A stretch of 64,000 nucleotides of DNA from NCBI RefSeq assembly GCF_009870125.1, contig NC_046683.1, positions 46,205,869 to 46,269,868 on the forward strand, written 5' to 3'. Source of the stretch: Drosophila pseudoobscura. Its lineage: Eukaryota > Arthropoda > Insecta > Diptera > Drosophilidae. Each line of letters starts with the position of its first letter. The stretch's first letter is position 1. Shown here piece by piece: positions 22,381 to 35,381 of this stretch. The translations under genes were made by a program, and so were the position numbers. The notes under the pieces were generated by a model that ran no database searches, had not been told where the DNA came from, and saw nothing but the letters and a program-made list of their open reading frames with translations.

Positions 22381-23660
22381 TAATTTGAAATGCTTTCTTT
22401 ATTTTAACTGCATTTTGATATAGTTTTTATGTACAAACTTTGGTGACTTACTCGCTAGCAACTTGATTCATATTCATATATGTATTTATTTATATTTTAT
22501 TCAAATCCTCGAATCTATACATAAACAAACGATCGGAGGCGAATCGATATCGCTGTGGACGCTATGTTAAGCTAATTATCCATATAACGCTTTGGCCGAA
22601 CTAATAAAATCGATCTCAAAACGATTGATTGCTTTATTCTTACAGTAAACTAGTTGCATCCCATTTTTTTATGTATTTTTTGTTTTAATATATTTTTATA
22701 TTTTAATAATTGTATGTAGATCTATCGCTTATTGTACATGTGTGTCCTTAAACTACGACGAATTGCTTTTGCTCTTGTTGTGGTTCCTTCGTTTGCTCGT
22801 TCGTTTCGATTCTTCATATAAAAAACTCTTGCCAAACAGCTTCCACTTGCTTTTTTTGCACATTTGTACACCATTTTATTGCGACGTCTTCTTGGAGTTT
22901 TGGTTTTACATTTGTGTATTTGTGTTTCTGTTTCTGTGTGTGTGTGTTCGTTCTAAGGCAACTGGTTTAAAGGCAACTTTAATATAAATTGTTACTTCTT
23001 TTATACTAAAATTTACACCATGAGTGTTTTCATCTTTAATCTTTAATCGACTCTATAGAAAAATTTACAAAAGTACGATTCGATATGTGTGTTAGTATTT
23101 TGTTTGTGTGTTAGCGGAGGGTTGTGTATGGGTGGTGAAAAAGTGCGAATGCGGCCAAACAAAATACAACAAAAATAATATAAAAAAAAAATTACAAACA
23201 ACATTTAAAAATCCCTATACTCTTTGAGTATCGGTTACTAAAACAAAGAATTTGTGTGGTTAATCCTAGTGTTCTCAGATCGCTGATATTAACATGGATT
23301 GGTGTGTAAATAGGCATATGCATAGTTCGTAGTTAGAATTAAATGATTATTTTACGATGACGAGACGCAGGCTCTTGATAAAATAAAACAACCACAAAGA
23401 TCCTTTTTGCAGACGCTTCACAACCCCGATAGCAACGATCTCATGGACTAAGACGCAGAAAATAGAGCGGTTTGTTAGTGTTGCCAAATTCATCAGGAGG
23501 AGAACAAGTCAAGGTCAAGGTCATTACAAGCAGCAGGAGGAGGACAAAACCAGATCCGATCTATTCGCAATTAAGAGCAGGACTGGTCCCTATTCTGATT
23601 ATCATTGGCAACATTTGAACATATGATTTGTTGATGCAGTGATGTTTATACATATGTGGG

Positions 23661-23698
<38 letters not shown>

Positions 23699-24551
23699 TT
23701 GATAATATTGAGTGGTTGTGGAGAAAGCTGTATCTGAATTAGAAATATGTCTAACGAACTTAGGAGCCAAACTTAAAGAATTCGTTGGATGGTGTCTGTG
23801 TCGTGTGGTATGGTGTGGCGTGTCCTTTTGTAGCTTAACGAATAACTATAGATCTGATTAACTGATTAATGATTTTTAGTGATTGTTACATTGTCTGCTA
23901 TCGCACCTAAATTGATCTCAAGATCTCCGCTTAAACAATAAGCGTGCGATTAGCGTGTGGATTCCCTATTTATTACTGAATTTGTAATTACAATTAGGCT
24001 ATTTAAAAGTTAACTAGCACAACATATCGCATATAGAATAGATTTTTATAAGGATTGTTGCCCGGTCTACTCTTAGCGCTCATCTCCTTTTCTTGCAAGT
24101 TCGCGGGATCGTTAGCAGTTTTCCCCGTTTTGCATAGTTTGCAAAGAGATGTCCTAAACTTATGTAATAAGGTTTTCTATTATCTATTATAGTATATAAC
24201 AAATCTTGACAGGATCTTTGGTGCTCCTTGCGGATCCTTCTACTCTTACTTTCAGTGTTAGTGTGTGTGTGTGTGTCCTGTGTGTTGTGTGTGTGGGTCG
24301 TTGTGTGGCAGTTAGATACTTATTAATCGCTGCGGCCTAGTCATAGTTGTACCCGTTGCTTTGCTACCAGTCCTCATCTGTCGTCAGCTGTCTTGTTGCT
24401 TTTCAGAGCCAGACGCCCACTGCATGGTCGCCGCCAGCACCGCTTGCAGTTGGCGCCTCTCAGCTTCCGCTCCTTTCGCATCATGCTCCGGCGCCTCCAC
24501 GACACTACTCTTCGCCTCTTCTTGGCCTAAGCACTGATCGGCGGCACGAGG
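22381..24551 (-). other. JIL-1: Probable long 3' untranslated region of JIL-1
   Basis: No coding frame is supported after the JIL-1 stop. Minus-strand AATAAA signals (TTTATT on plus) occur near 22399, 22485, 22497 and 22630. The 3' end is probably near one of these, giving a leader of about 1.9-2.1 kb. It contains the (GAT)n microsatellite at 23661-23698 and a GT run near 24259-24297. The extent is inference. Confidence 0.4.
23661..23698. repeat. (GAT)n microsatellite
   Basis: Twelve or more perfect GAT units (ATC on the JIL-1 strand). Confidence 0.9.
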
Positions 24552-27500
24552 TCATTCGAACACGTACTGCTGGCGCAAGGCCCGCGCCCTCTCTGGCTGC
24601 ACACGAGTCGGCAGTCGCGGCACCTTGGGTGCCCGCTGCTTTCTCACCTTCGGTCGGGGATATATCTGAGGCGTCACGATTTCATCCTCGTCTTTGATCT
24701 CGGATTTAATACGCGGAACGCAGTATACGCGACGATGTTCCTTGAAGCGATGCTTCAGCACCTGCTGGGCACCGTTGATGAGTAGGCAGAATTGTCGCCA
24801 GCTGGCCCGCGATTTTCTCCACGAAGCTTGCGTCTTGGCAAAGCCGTAAAGATTCTCATCGTCATTCGTTGGGCGGCCTGTTTTGCGGGCTTTCGGGGCG
24901 GGCTGTGGGCGTTCGATTCGGGCTGCTATTATTGTTCTACTGGCCATGGTTGTGCGGGGTTCGTCTCTCGGTGGCGGCACGTGTATCATCAGAAATTTGA
25001 GACCGACCTTGCTGTCCTCCGTGTCTGGGGGAACTTCATTCTTTACCACAACAGGCGGAAATGGCAACGGTAAATGGTACTCCGCTCGCCGTTGCTGACG
25101 AGTTCTTGGCCGTTTGCTTGTTTTCTCTTCGGGTTCTGTTTTTAGTGCAAAAGCTGGAGCAACAGCAACTGGAGCAAGCGGCGGCGGCGGCGGCAACATT
25201 TCGTGGGGCGTTTCCTCATAGACCACTGGCTGGATCAGATATTCGGCGGGGATATATACTCCCGGCTGTTCCTCATCGAAGCCGAGGAAATCTACATCGT
25301 TGGATGTCACCCGGGAGATTCTGCGAGGAGGCAAGAACGATTCGCGCGGTGCTGCTATAGCCGGCACGGGCTCTTCGAGCATGTTGATGTCCTCGGTATC
25401 GGACTCATCTTCGGGTGACATACCTGGTGTCGACATTGGTTCATCTTCGTAAACCATCTCCCCCTCCTCTACCTCCACCTCTTTCTCTACCTCCGCGGCC
25501 TCCTCCTTCTCCTCTACCTCCTCCTTAAGCTGCTGTGGGGAGGATGGCACAATGAATTCGACTTCCATGTCGCTACCTACCCCGCACACCCAGTCGCTCG
25601 CCAAAATATCATTCAGATGCGGACGATCGGCGGGATCGGGCAGCATGCAGCACTCTACCAGATGGCGGAACTCCGGGCTGGCACTTAGCCAGAGCTTCGA
25701 TTCATGATTGAACGTCTCGCTCTGCATGCGTCGCCGCAACTGGTGATGAATTTCTGGAGTATGTTCCGTGTCCTCCTGATCCTTGCGATAGGGCGGATGG
25801 CCCACTAGCATCGTGTACAGCGTCGCGCCAAGCCCGTAGACATCGACGGCCGGCGTATACGTGACCATATTGGGATCCTTGAGCATCTCGGGCGGTGCAT
25901 AGTCCAGAGTGTAGCGCGGCTTGTCCTGCCAGCTCGTGAAATTGCTGCTGTAACTGTGAACACCAGAAACGAAAGAGAAGACTCGATTATAGGAAGAGTA
26001 AATAGAGGTAATATTAGAGAAGAGGCACCCACCAGGCACTGCCAAAGTCAACCAGCTTCACCACCATATCATCGCGACTCTCGAACACAATGTTCTCGGG
26101 CTTCACGTCACCGTGTATGAACTTTTTCGAGTGAATGTGACGCACCGCCTCCAGAATCTGCCGAAAGAGCTCACGGCAGGTGCGCTCGTTCAGGGCGTTG
26201 CGTTTGATGGGCGCCGAAAGCTCCTCGCCGACAAGGAACTCCGTGAGGATCCATGTGTCGCACTTGTCTCGGAAGGTGCCCAGATATTGGACAATATTCT
26301 GGTGGCCATCATTTATCATGGCGCAGGAGGTCAGGGCGTCTACTTCGGATGCACGAAACTTTGAGAGTGGGACAACCTTGACCATGAATATCATATCGTT
26401 GGTGCTGTCCACGGCAAAGTAGCAGGTACCGTAGGATCCACCCGCCGTGCGGCTGCCCAGGTCGAGATCTTGCGGTCTTGACGGCATATTCTGGTGATGG
26501 ATGGAGAAAACAAGAGATTAGCATAAGCTTGAATGTGGGAGGATGGCAAAGTGGGAGACTTTCAACCGACCAGTAATCCTTTGTTACAATATTCAATGTG
26601 GCAGTTGTTGTCTCGGCGCATTTGTTCCAAATGCTCGGGCGCCACATAGGTATATCCCCGGAAAAGGCGAATGCGACTGGGGGGTGCATCGCATTCGATG
26701 TCCTCTGGCCGCTGGTCGGTGAACTCGCTGCTGAAGTTCTGGACGTCATCCTCGCATGTGATCACGGGCTTGTATGGGGCCTTGCGGCGCTTGGCGCGCA
26801 GGTCGTGCCAGTTGATGCCATGGAAGAAGGGATGCTGCTTGATCTCTTTGGCATCGCGATCGTTCTTGCCCAGACGCAGCTTGGGGTTCTTCTCCAGCAT
26901 TTTGAGCACAAAGTCTTTGGCAGCCGCGCTGAACGATGCCGGTATTGGCGGCTGATCCCTTTGTATGCGCCTTGAGATCTCCGACTGCTGGCTCTGGCCA
27001 TCAGAGGTGGAAAAGGGTGGTCCTCCGGTGAGCAGTTCAAAGGTCAGAACACCCACAGACCACCAATCGACGGCACTGTCGTGACCCGGCGGCCCAGTGC
27101 GTATGATCTCCGGTGCCATGTACTCCAGGGTGCCACAGAAGCTGTGTGCCCGGTGATCATTCTCTTCCGATAGGATCTTCGACAGCCCAAAGTCGGAAAG
27201 GACAATGTGTCCGTCTCCATCGAGAAGGATGTTCTCAAGCTTTATGTCGCGATAAATGATGCCCAGCTGATGCAGTTGCTCCACCGCCAGCACCACCTCG
27301 GCAATATAGACGCGCACGCGCGCCTCATCGAACTGCTCGGCATGGTACAAATGGGTGAACAGTTCCCCGCCCTTGGCAAAGTCTGTAAAAGCATTGGCAT
27401 TATGGTAATCTTCTGGTCAGCATAAAGCTATTATCATCGACATCTTACCGAGAACCAGGTACAGCTTCGTTGATGACTGGAAGGCATAGTGGAGGCCGAC

Positions 27501-30500
27501 CAGGAAGGGGCTGCGCTGTACGGCTTCTAGTACCTGAAAAAGGAGCAAGACGTGGGGTTACAGCAAAAACAATCTTTGTCATATTTTGTTCGCTTCTCTG
27601 TGGTGTCTGTATATCGATTAGAGCAAGATAGCAAGAGAGCAATAGCGAAAAAGAGAGAGAAAGAGAGAGGGAGAGAGGAGTGTGCCGTTTGTGGGTGGGT
27701 CGAAGATGGATAACTGAGCAGTTAGCAGTTACTTTGGCACGAATTCATTTCATTTATAAATGATTTTCATTTTTATCTTTGTCTTTGTCTTTCTCTTTCC
27801 ATTTTCAATTGTTGGGCAGAAAATAAATAAACTTTCTCATTTCAGGTTTTGTTCCTTTCTATTTTGGCCAAATTGTAGCTAGCCGGCTATCTGGTTGCCG
27901 GGCTATGGGCTATAACTGGGTTAGTGGCACAGAGGCAGTGGTACCTTGTAAAAAAAAAACAAAAAAAAAAAACGAGTACTCCCGCCTACAACCCCGGCGG
28001 CAGTCGTCTGTCTGCCGGGCTGGGCTGGGCCGGGCTGGTGGGAGGGAGAAACGTAAATAGCACAGAGAACCAGGCGACAGCAAAGCAGGCCAGCGCCTGC
28101 CCAATTGTAAATTTGTTCAATTTATCTGTCAGAAAATGCGCTTCTTATCTCAGCTTCTCGTGTTCTTACTCTCTCTCGCTCGCTCACTCCCTCCCTCTCA
28201 CTACACCTGTTTGCAGTTATTTAACGAATCTGTTGTTGTTGCTGTTTCCTTTTCCTTTTCGTTTTCTATTTTCATTGATTTACTACGACTCTCTCAATGT
28301 CGCGGCCGAAAACCGGTTGCAGTAGCAGTAGCCACAAACAACTTCCACTATAGATCGGAGCTCTCTCACTCTCTTTCTCTTCCTATCCGAATCTCTCTCT
28401 GGTCAAGGTATGTTAAATAGAGGGTCAATCAGTGAGGAGAGTACCTTAAACAGGTTTGTTTGCCTTACCGTCTGCCTAATTTACCTTGCCTCTTTAGCTC
28501 GCTCCTTAGCTATCCTCTCTACGCTCTCTCTCTCGCTCTGCATTACTCCGTTAACTTTTTGCCGGTGCAACAAGAACAAATCGGAATGTGGGTCACAAGA
28601 AGATTCACGTCGTTTCGTGTCTTTTCCTCCTTGTTGTGCTTCCTCGTTTACTCTTTCTCTACTCTTCTACTCGTCTACTCTCTTCTTTCTTCATTTGCTA
28701 ATGGAAACTGTACGTGTACATACACAAGCATGGACGGGACGTGTGCAGCTTGAAGGTTGTCTCCCGCTTTGCACTTTTATTAAAGAAAATATGTTCTGCG
28801 GCAGTGACTGCAGTCAGGGGCAACGGTAAAAAGGTAACGGTACAAGTACACCGAAAAATAAAACAACAAACAATCTGCAATCACTTCCAATGGACACGTT
28901 ACCCTTCTCTTCGTTTGTTGCGATTAAAAGGGTTTTACTTTACACTTTCCACTCATATATTGTCCTCCTCGCCCCCGTTAAGTACTTACCACACGCTCTG
29001 TTTTGGTGTGCTCGGCCGTCTTACGCTTCTGCACTACGGTTATCTTGTTTAGGACCTTCATGGCATACAACTGGCCAGCATCGTGACGGGTCAGTTTTCG
29101 CACAAGGAAAACTCGTCCATACGCTGCACAAATGATTGGTTATTGGAAATGATTAGGCTAATTTCAGGGCTTACATATAAAAGGATCCACTTACCGCCCG
29201 TGCCCAGAACACGTATTATTTTAAAGTCGACTAGACTCACTGCCTCATCACTGTATAGTTTTACTGTACGGGAGAGATGGGGATTATAGTTAAATTCATA
29301 AACATTCATAGAGACTATCAATTTCCAAACATAACAAGGCTTGCCCCTCCACCCTCCCCCCCATGGAAAGATCACAGCATATTTGAGAGGGACGCACGCA
29401 CATTCAATTGTATTGTTTTTCTCTTCTCTTCCCAACTGTTTACATGCTCACATATGTATATGACATCAATACAGAAATAAATGCGGCTCTAATCTCTCAG
29501 CGAGCGTTGTATCGCATTTTATTTTTACCTACAGGGCAGCGCACGTGCGAGACACTTGCTTCGGCGAAGCGTCGTGTACGACGACGACGACGACGACGCC
29601 TAACAGTAAACATGTGCGAATGATGCGAAAGAGAGACGAAAGCGCAATAGAGAGGCAATAGAAATAGAAATTCAGTGCTGTAGTACTCTCGTCTATGCAG
29701 TTGTGTGGGTCCGAACAAGGATGGCAATTTCATCAGGATAAGCAGCAGGTGGCTGGCTGTGGGGGTGGGGGAGTGGTAGGGGATATGAAATGAAAGATGA
29801 AGCCAAAGCCTGCGCAACAGCCGAACCCAAGCCCAATGCCAACAAAAGAAACTCTCCTTTCGTATGCCCTCTCTCTCTCTATGTTCTCCTTGTCCAGACA
29901 CGTTCAATATGTATGTACATAGGCAGAGGCAAATAACGGTTCATTGGCCTGTGCGTCGCCTCGCCAAAATTGGTAGAATTTACGATTATGTGGTGGCCCA
30001 GACAGATGCCTCCTTCATGTCGTGGGATTACAATTATTTCATAAAATGTCCCCAAAAGACTACATAGGCCCTCTATTATACATATGTACATAGGTCTAGG
30101 ACTCACAGTACTTCTACTCCATCTACCCATCTTCCACTCGCCTCCTATTTACTGTGGCAACTTGTCCTTGAACCGACATGACCCTCAAGCCAAGGCCTCT
30201 TCTAACCAAAGGGGGGACCATTGATAGATCTCAGCGTCGCGTCCATTCAACCCATGTATTATAAATGTTCTGCGAAAATTTCGAATTGTTGTGAAATTTG
30301 CGGCACATTGACACAAACTCCGTAAGAGGTTAATGGAACCGCCTTGCTTTGGAACAAACCTGTTGTTTTATTTGAAAATACAAGTTGCTAACAACGAGTA
30401 AAGGTAATTTGCACGAAACACAAGCAAAACACACTCGATTCCTTAAGGGTACAATAACCTAAAAACACACCCGAGAGCCTCGAGTGGGAGCACAACTCAT

Positions 30501-33357
30501 TCTTCGGCCGAATTATTGATTCAACAAGAACAGGGTACAAGAAAGTGTGAAAGTATGAGATAGCACATCCCACAAATGGGAGACTTGGGAACCCCCCCTC
30601 CCAAAAGCTGAGCCAAGAACTTGAAATGTGAACAAATGTGGCAGCACCCCTCATGCCACAGCTACATACACATATTGGTGCAGTGTCGAAAAGCTCCCAA
30701 CTAATTCATTCGCGATTCAGTTCTATTTGGATTCATCGAATTTTCTGCTTTACATTTGGCAAACTTTGAATCTGAAGTTTATTTCACACAGAATTATATG
30801 AAATATTATGACAAACAAGTATTTGTTTATATTCTATTCTATCCGTGGATCTTTAAACCGCAATATTTAACCGCAACTGGCCTTGATATGCAATATACTA
30901 TGTATATGTATAATATACTCTTTTAGCAGGTTCTTAAACTGTATAACCGCACAGAATGTTGTTCTCTCATCCCGTTCTAGGCAAAGTTTAATGAACGCAA
31001 CAAAGCCGAAAAAAAGAAAACACAATGACACTCGAGCAACAAGTAGAATGTTCTTTCGGCTGCCATCATCTGGTTTTCTTTTTCCCCTACCACCCCTCCA
31101 CCCCCACCCCTCTTGTCGTAGAGGAGGCAAATGTTTGTCCAAAATTCTGTACATAATGCACTTCTGTTAGCCAGCTGTATGTTAACAGAACGTGTGCGGT
31201 GCTGTACAGAAAAACAACACCGAGAGGAAGAGAGCGATAACATTCGCCGCCGATCACGTAGGGGTGTGGAGAGAGCATTTTGTTGTGATCGAAATGCCAG
31301 CAGGAGTGGGGGGGGGGAGGCGTAAAGATAATTAAGCAACTAAAATAACGATTAGAGGCAATTATCTACAAAGGCTAGCGGGTGCTATAGCTGATATTCG
31401 AGGAGTTGCATTGTCAAGTTCAAGTAAATAAATTGCCTCCTACTGCACCCGCCTCCCCGCCCTGCCACTACACCGTCGCACGTTTTTGCAAACACACACA
31501 GGCAGGAGAACACGCATAGCCACGACTGCATGCCCAAAGTGTACGAATTGGTGGGGTGAGGCATTACCGAAATGCCACTAGATCTTCTGCTCTCTCGGTA
31601 TTTTTCAATACTACTCTCAACGACTTCATGCGAGAGCTTTCTCTAGGTGTGCCTCACCCCTTGATAAACACAACTTGTCCATGTCGATGTTGATGTTTCG
31701 TTTCCACAATTTCCAAGAAACTGAGAAGCTCGAACTTCCAAAAACTATTATAGTCCCCTAGCTATGTACATTCCATGGCATCAATCGATTCCACTGTGCC
31801 TGCCGAGGGTGCCATCAAAAGCCACTGCCACTGTCTGAAGCCCAAGCATGGCCCCACTCACCGTATGTGCTGTGGAGACGAGAAAAGGCGGGAGAACTTT
31901 CGGTCAGTAGAATTAACACCCAACGCCCAAAACGGCATTCGCATGCACCGCCCCCTGCCCCCGCCGCCAAGGAGCAAGGGGCGGGGGCGGCGGCGGTCGG
32001 GGGGCAGCGGGCGGACAGGGTCGACGGCTAGTAGGTAATTGTGTCAAGGTTAAATGCACGTGCTACACTTGCAAAAGGACACCAAAAGGCCGCCCGCCAT
32101 TGACCAAGATGCAACGGAAGCGCATGCAACCCACCTCACCCCACCGTACCATGCTTTACGCTCTCAGAGTTTTTCTTTGACTAACTATCGCTTTGTTTTC
32201 CTTCGATGAATGAAATATGAATACAGTAGTAATTCCCTAAGAGCCGCCTTGCCAAAAATATTTATTTTTCTTCTGTCTGAAAACTGATTTGCATTTTTTT
32301 TCTGTATCTCATAGGCGTCCTAGGGGACGCCCGGGCCGATTAGGGGAAATTTCCATGCATTCAACATTGGCAAGCTTGACTGTAGCCCTTCCCATCCCGG
32401 GGGAGGGGTAAACTGGATGTTTAAATCATGTTTGAGTGGATGTTTCCCCGACTCACCGTAGGACCGAAGATCTGTTACGGATTCCAGGTCCTTCTGGTGC
32501 GCCTCGTTGTTAAGATCCAGCGGAGTGCTGTTGCTGGTGGGGATGCCAAAGTTGGGCGATGCGGCTGCTGCTGCCGCCGCCACTTCTGCTGCGGCAGCTG
32601 CCGCTTCTGCGGCCGCCGCTGCTGCTGCGGCGGCTGCAGCTATGTTCTTCGGATTAACGTTCTTTAGCTGCAGTTTTGTCATGGGAGTAGAGGCTGTGTC
32701 GTTCACCAGAACCACCTCGTCCTCCACTTCCAACACGTCTGGCTCCTCGTCCTCCTCCTCCGTGTCCCTGTCAAAGTAGTCCGCCGGCTCGTTCTCCTCG
32801 GACTCTGCATCCGAAATGCACACTATCTCCGCCACATTGGGTGGGGGTGAGGCCGGCAAGAGCGGTGTGGGTGGCGATATGGTGTCGCGGTAATTGTAGT
32901 CTTGCTTTTTTGCTGTTGCCGCAGCCCCTTTTGGAGGCGATGGCGATGGGGTGTTGATGGCGCTGGTGGCCTTCTTGTTGTTGCTGTTGATGTTGTGTTG
33001 GCCGTTGCTCACATTAATGTTCCTGCTGTTACTGTTGTTGTTGTTGTTGCTGCAGGCAATATACTTTTTGTTGTTGGTTTTCGTGGTGGAGACGACGGCC
33101 TGCTGGCTCTCGCTGCCCGGATTCTGTTGCTTCATTTTGCTCCTCTTGCTGTCACCGTTGGTCAGGGGGGGCGAATGGCCACCTTTGCTGGCCCGCCGGC
33201 GCTTGCTGCCACCATTTGTGGCATGGCCATTCTTGCGATGCTCTTCATCGGCACCTTCTGAGGCCGACACCAAGGCCGCCTTGCGGCTCGACTTTCGGCC
33301 GCCGGACTTTAATTTTACCGGCATCTCAGCCGGCTGCTTCTGCGGGCGATTATTCAT
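24552..33357 (-). CDS. JIL-1: Chromosomal tandem Ser/Thr kinase JIL-1 (histone H3 kinase, MSK family)
   Basis: Coding exons in order are 32457-33357, 29195-29263, 28990-29123, 27449-27533, 26571-27382, 26033-26490 and 24552-25953. They total 1286 residues with consistent phases. The N-terminus is basic and low complexity, then acidic, with a poly-Ala block at about residues 240-268. Kinase 1 starts at VSLVDFKIIRVLGTGAYG (about 314) and has YRDIKLEN, DFGLSK and APEII, an AGC-type kinase with a C-tail hydrophobic segment. Kinase 2 starts at about 680 (GSYGTCYF) and has HGDVKPEN, DFGSA and APPEM, a CAMK-type kinase with all key residues. The C-terminal 300 residues are basic and Pro/Glu-rich. 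JIL-1 phosphorylates H3 Ser10 on interbands and maintains euchromatin against H3K9 methylation. The donor at 26570 reads GTCGGT and is weak. The start MNNRPQKQ is the first ATG of the open frame. Confidence 0.97.
27534..28989 (-). other. JIL-1: JIL-1 intron with GAGA-rich and CT-rich blocks
   Basis: The intron between the third and fourth coding exons. It contains a GAGAGA block at 27648-27682, poly-A tracts near 27951-27972 and CT-rich segments through 28150-28690. No coding frame is supported. Confidence 0.75.
29264..32456 (-). other. JIL-1: JIL-1 first large intron
   Basis: Bounded by the donor GTGAGT at 32456-32451 and the acceptor CCGTACAG ending at 29264. It contains an (ACG)n run at 29569-29598 and a G-rich run at 31309-31320. 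Open frames inside (for example 31775-32038) have no protein-like features. Confidence 0.75.
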
Positions 33358-34596
33358 ATCTGCGGCTGGACTGCTATCAGGGAGGGATACTGGCGGTGGT
33401 TTTCTCTACGTATTCCCTTACGTAGGCAACAAGTTAAAAGCAGTTCAACAATTCTGGCAGTAACCACTCAAAACTCATGTCGCGCTGGTGGTCTGCTAGA
33501 CGGGAGAAAATAAAATAAAAAATGAAAGAGTTTACCATTAGTCGTCGGGTGTGGGGAAATCCAAATATTCTGTGGTATACAGTAGACACTGTCAAAGAAT
33601 CTATTTGCGTCGCATATAAGTGGGATTCACCGTGGGCCTCCACATGCCATGCCCCTGCCTCTGGCCATGACCATTCCCCTTCCGATACCCACAATATGGT
33701 ACAGTTTCAACACACAGTTGGCTGGCGCTTTGCACGCAGTGCTCTCTGCTTAATAATTAAAATTGGAGACAGAGTTAATATAGGAGCATAGTGTAGCGGA
33801 GCCCCAGCTCCGACACTCTCTCTATATAAGAACTATAAGAACCTAAAAAATATTAGCAGACGGAAGGGACAGCAGACACTTGATGGAACTGTGGGGATGA
33901 CAGGGAGAGTGTTGAATTATGCGTAGGGCTGGGCAATGTGCAACACTGATGATAATGCAGGGCGATTTTTGCAGCACTGGTAGGAGCTCGAATATTATTC
34001 AACAATTTAACGCTGCGTTTGCTTTTATCACAATCTTTAGCAGATTGTGCTATGCTACAGTTTTCTCCTCTCTTCTCTGCCCACCACCTCTTTTTCAACT
34101 TTTTACTTTTCACACTCACACGCTGGCATTCCTCGCTATCGGCGGTTCTGGGGGACGCGTTTTGTTTTCGTCTGCTAGTTTCTATCGCTTGCTGCGCTGC
34201 TGGCGAAGATTGGGGACACTCAAGGATATTTTTTACACTTTTTCCACTTTATATACAAGCGAAAATATTATTTATTAAGTATCTCGTCTTAGATGAGTAG
34301 GTTTTTACACGCGAACAAGGTTTTTACCGCCGCTTTCTACTTCTCATTCACGCGCACACACACACTGATGCGCGGGACGCTCTCCGCCATCTGCTTTACG
34401 CTCTCATTCGTGGACACTTATTAGCTACAGCCACCTTGAGTGCAGCCACAGAAAAAAAATCCGCGGATTAATAAGATCTTAAAGCACTTAAATATTCAGT
34501 TGTAGATAGAAAAATCGCGCACGAACTACAATATTTAAGTGAAATATTATTTTTCCAGAAAACGGCACTTCAGAAATTTTCATTTGCTCATCTGCT
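33358..34596 (-). other. JIL-1: JIL-1 5' leader and leader intron
   Basis: Minus-strand acceptor TCTAG/CAG near 33496-33493 fits a leader exon carrying the ATG at 33357. In that exon a 14-codon upstream frame (MSFEWLLPELLNCF) runs from 33478 to its TAA at 33434, ending 76 bases before the main ATG. Further upstream an untranslated first exon near 34330-34560 is likely, with a possible donor in GCGGCGGTAAAAACC. The exact transcription start is not visible. Confidence 0.45.
33434..33478 (-). promoter_or_regulatory. Upstream open reading frame in the JIL-1 leader
   Basis: ATG at 33478 in the context CGACATG, 14 codons, then TAA. It could lower translation of JIL-1. It depends on the leader-exon model above. 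Confidence 0.4.
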
Positions 34597-34705
34597 CAGT
34601 GTGACCGCACACTTATCATTAAACAAATTTCGTCCGACCCTCAGAAACATACTGAAACAAACCAACTCATTTTCAAAAGATACCGTAAATATACCGATAG
34701 AAAAC
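34597..34705 (-). promoter_or_regulatory. JIL-1 promoter: motif 1 plus motif 6-like array
   Basis: Minus strand CGGTCACACTG at 34607-34597 is an exact motif 1. Upstream are diverged GGTATATTT-type units near 34648-34654 and 34680-34696 (ATACCGTAAATATACCGATAG on the plus strand, 34681-34700). The same arrangement is seen at Brr2. Confidence 0.65.
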
Positions 34706-34895
34706 CCATAACCCATTTAAGCCACCACATTTTAAAAGGGCAAAAAACTTCAGTTAAACAACGGAACTGTTTATAAATACTTGTTGTATATGCATTCGTT
34801 AAAACTATTATCGTGGAGTGCATTTATATCCACTGGTAGACAATGGACAATCGTTTTCCATGACCGGAAATCATATTCCTCATATTTTCATATAT
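34597..34895 (-). repeat. Promoter-embedded dispersed repeat, copy at JIL-1
   Basis: This is the most diverged of the three copies. After motif 1 and the array come ATAACCCATTTAAGCC at 34708, a core with TATCGTGGAGTGC near 34809-34821, CAATGGACAATCG near 34841 (the degenerate counterpart of GGGTTAATC) and the tail CCATGACCGGAAATCATATT at 34858-34877. The core is about 141 bp. Confidence 0.7.
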
Positions 34896-35381
34896 ATTTT
34901 TAATATTACCAGCGAGCTAGCACCCACGAGCAATGAACACATAATTTTTTTAGATGAATCAATAAAAGAAGTTTTAAACAAAAATCAACAAAAAATATAC
35001 CATTATTTACCGATATACCGAAAATATGCACTGTACTCCATTTCGAAGTCAAAATACCCGAAAAGTATAACCAGCTGCATACATTTTCTTTTTGCGTTAT
35101 TGTCATATGCTATCGGAATTCACCGCCGATGCCGATTATCTGTTATCGATGTGCGATAGCGAAGTGCTGTAATAGTGTATAAAAATATCTGTTTATTGAC
35201 AAAAACTAAGAATTGATTATCTAAAAAATCTCCATTGTCTGTTAATTTTTTTACAGGCACCATTATACTATAGAATTGATTAAATTGCACTGCAAATGCT
35301 GTACATTTCCTGTGTATCGACAGTTTGTATTGATATTCGTTTTTCCGGTTTATTGCATTTTTGTAATTTGAAATGTAAATA
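34896..35381. promoter_or_regulatory. Intergenic region with AAATATACC array and CGATA cluster
   Basis: A second array, ATATACCATTATTTACCGAT and continuing, lies at 34991-35033 and is nearly identical to one upstream of elgi. Three CGATA-type sites lie at 35111-35115, 35144-35150 (TATCGAT) and 35154-35158. This clustering is typical of BEAF-32/DREF sites, so the stretch could be a boundary between the JIL-1 promoter and the downstream tail-end gene. No coding frame is present. Confidence 0.45.

Noticed and set aside
24347-24697. 116-codon plus-strand frame over the JIL-1 3' end
   Set aside because: Antisense shadow of the last JIL-1 codons and 3' leader.
31775-32038. 87-codon plus-strand frame in the JIL-1 intron
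   Set aside because: Compositionally a G/C-rich repeat product (GRGRRRSGG); no support as a gene.
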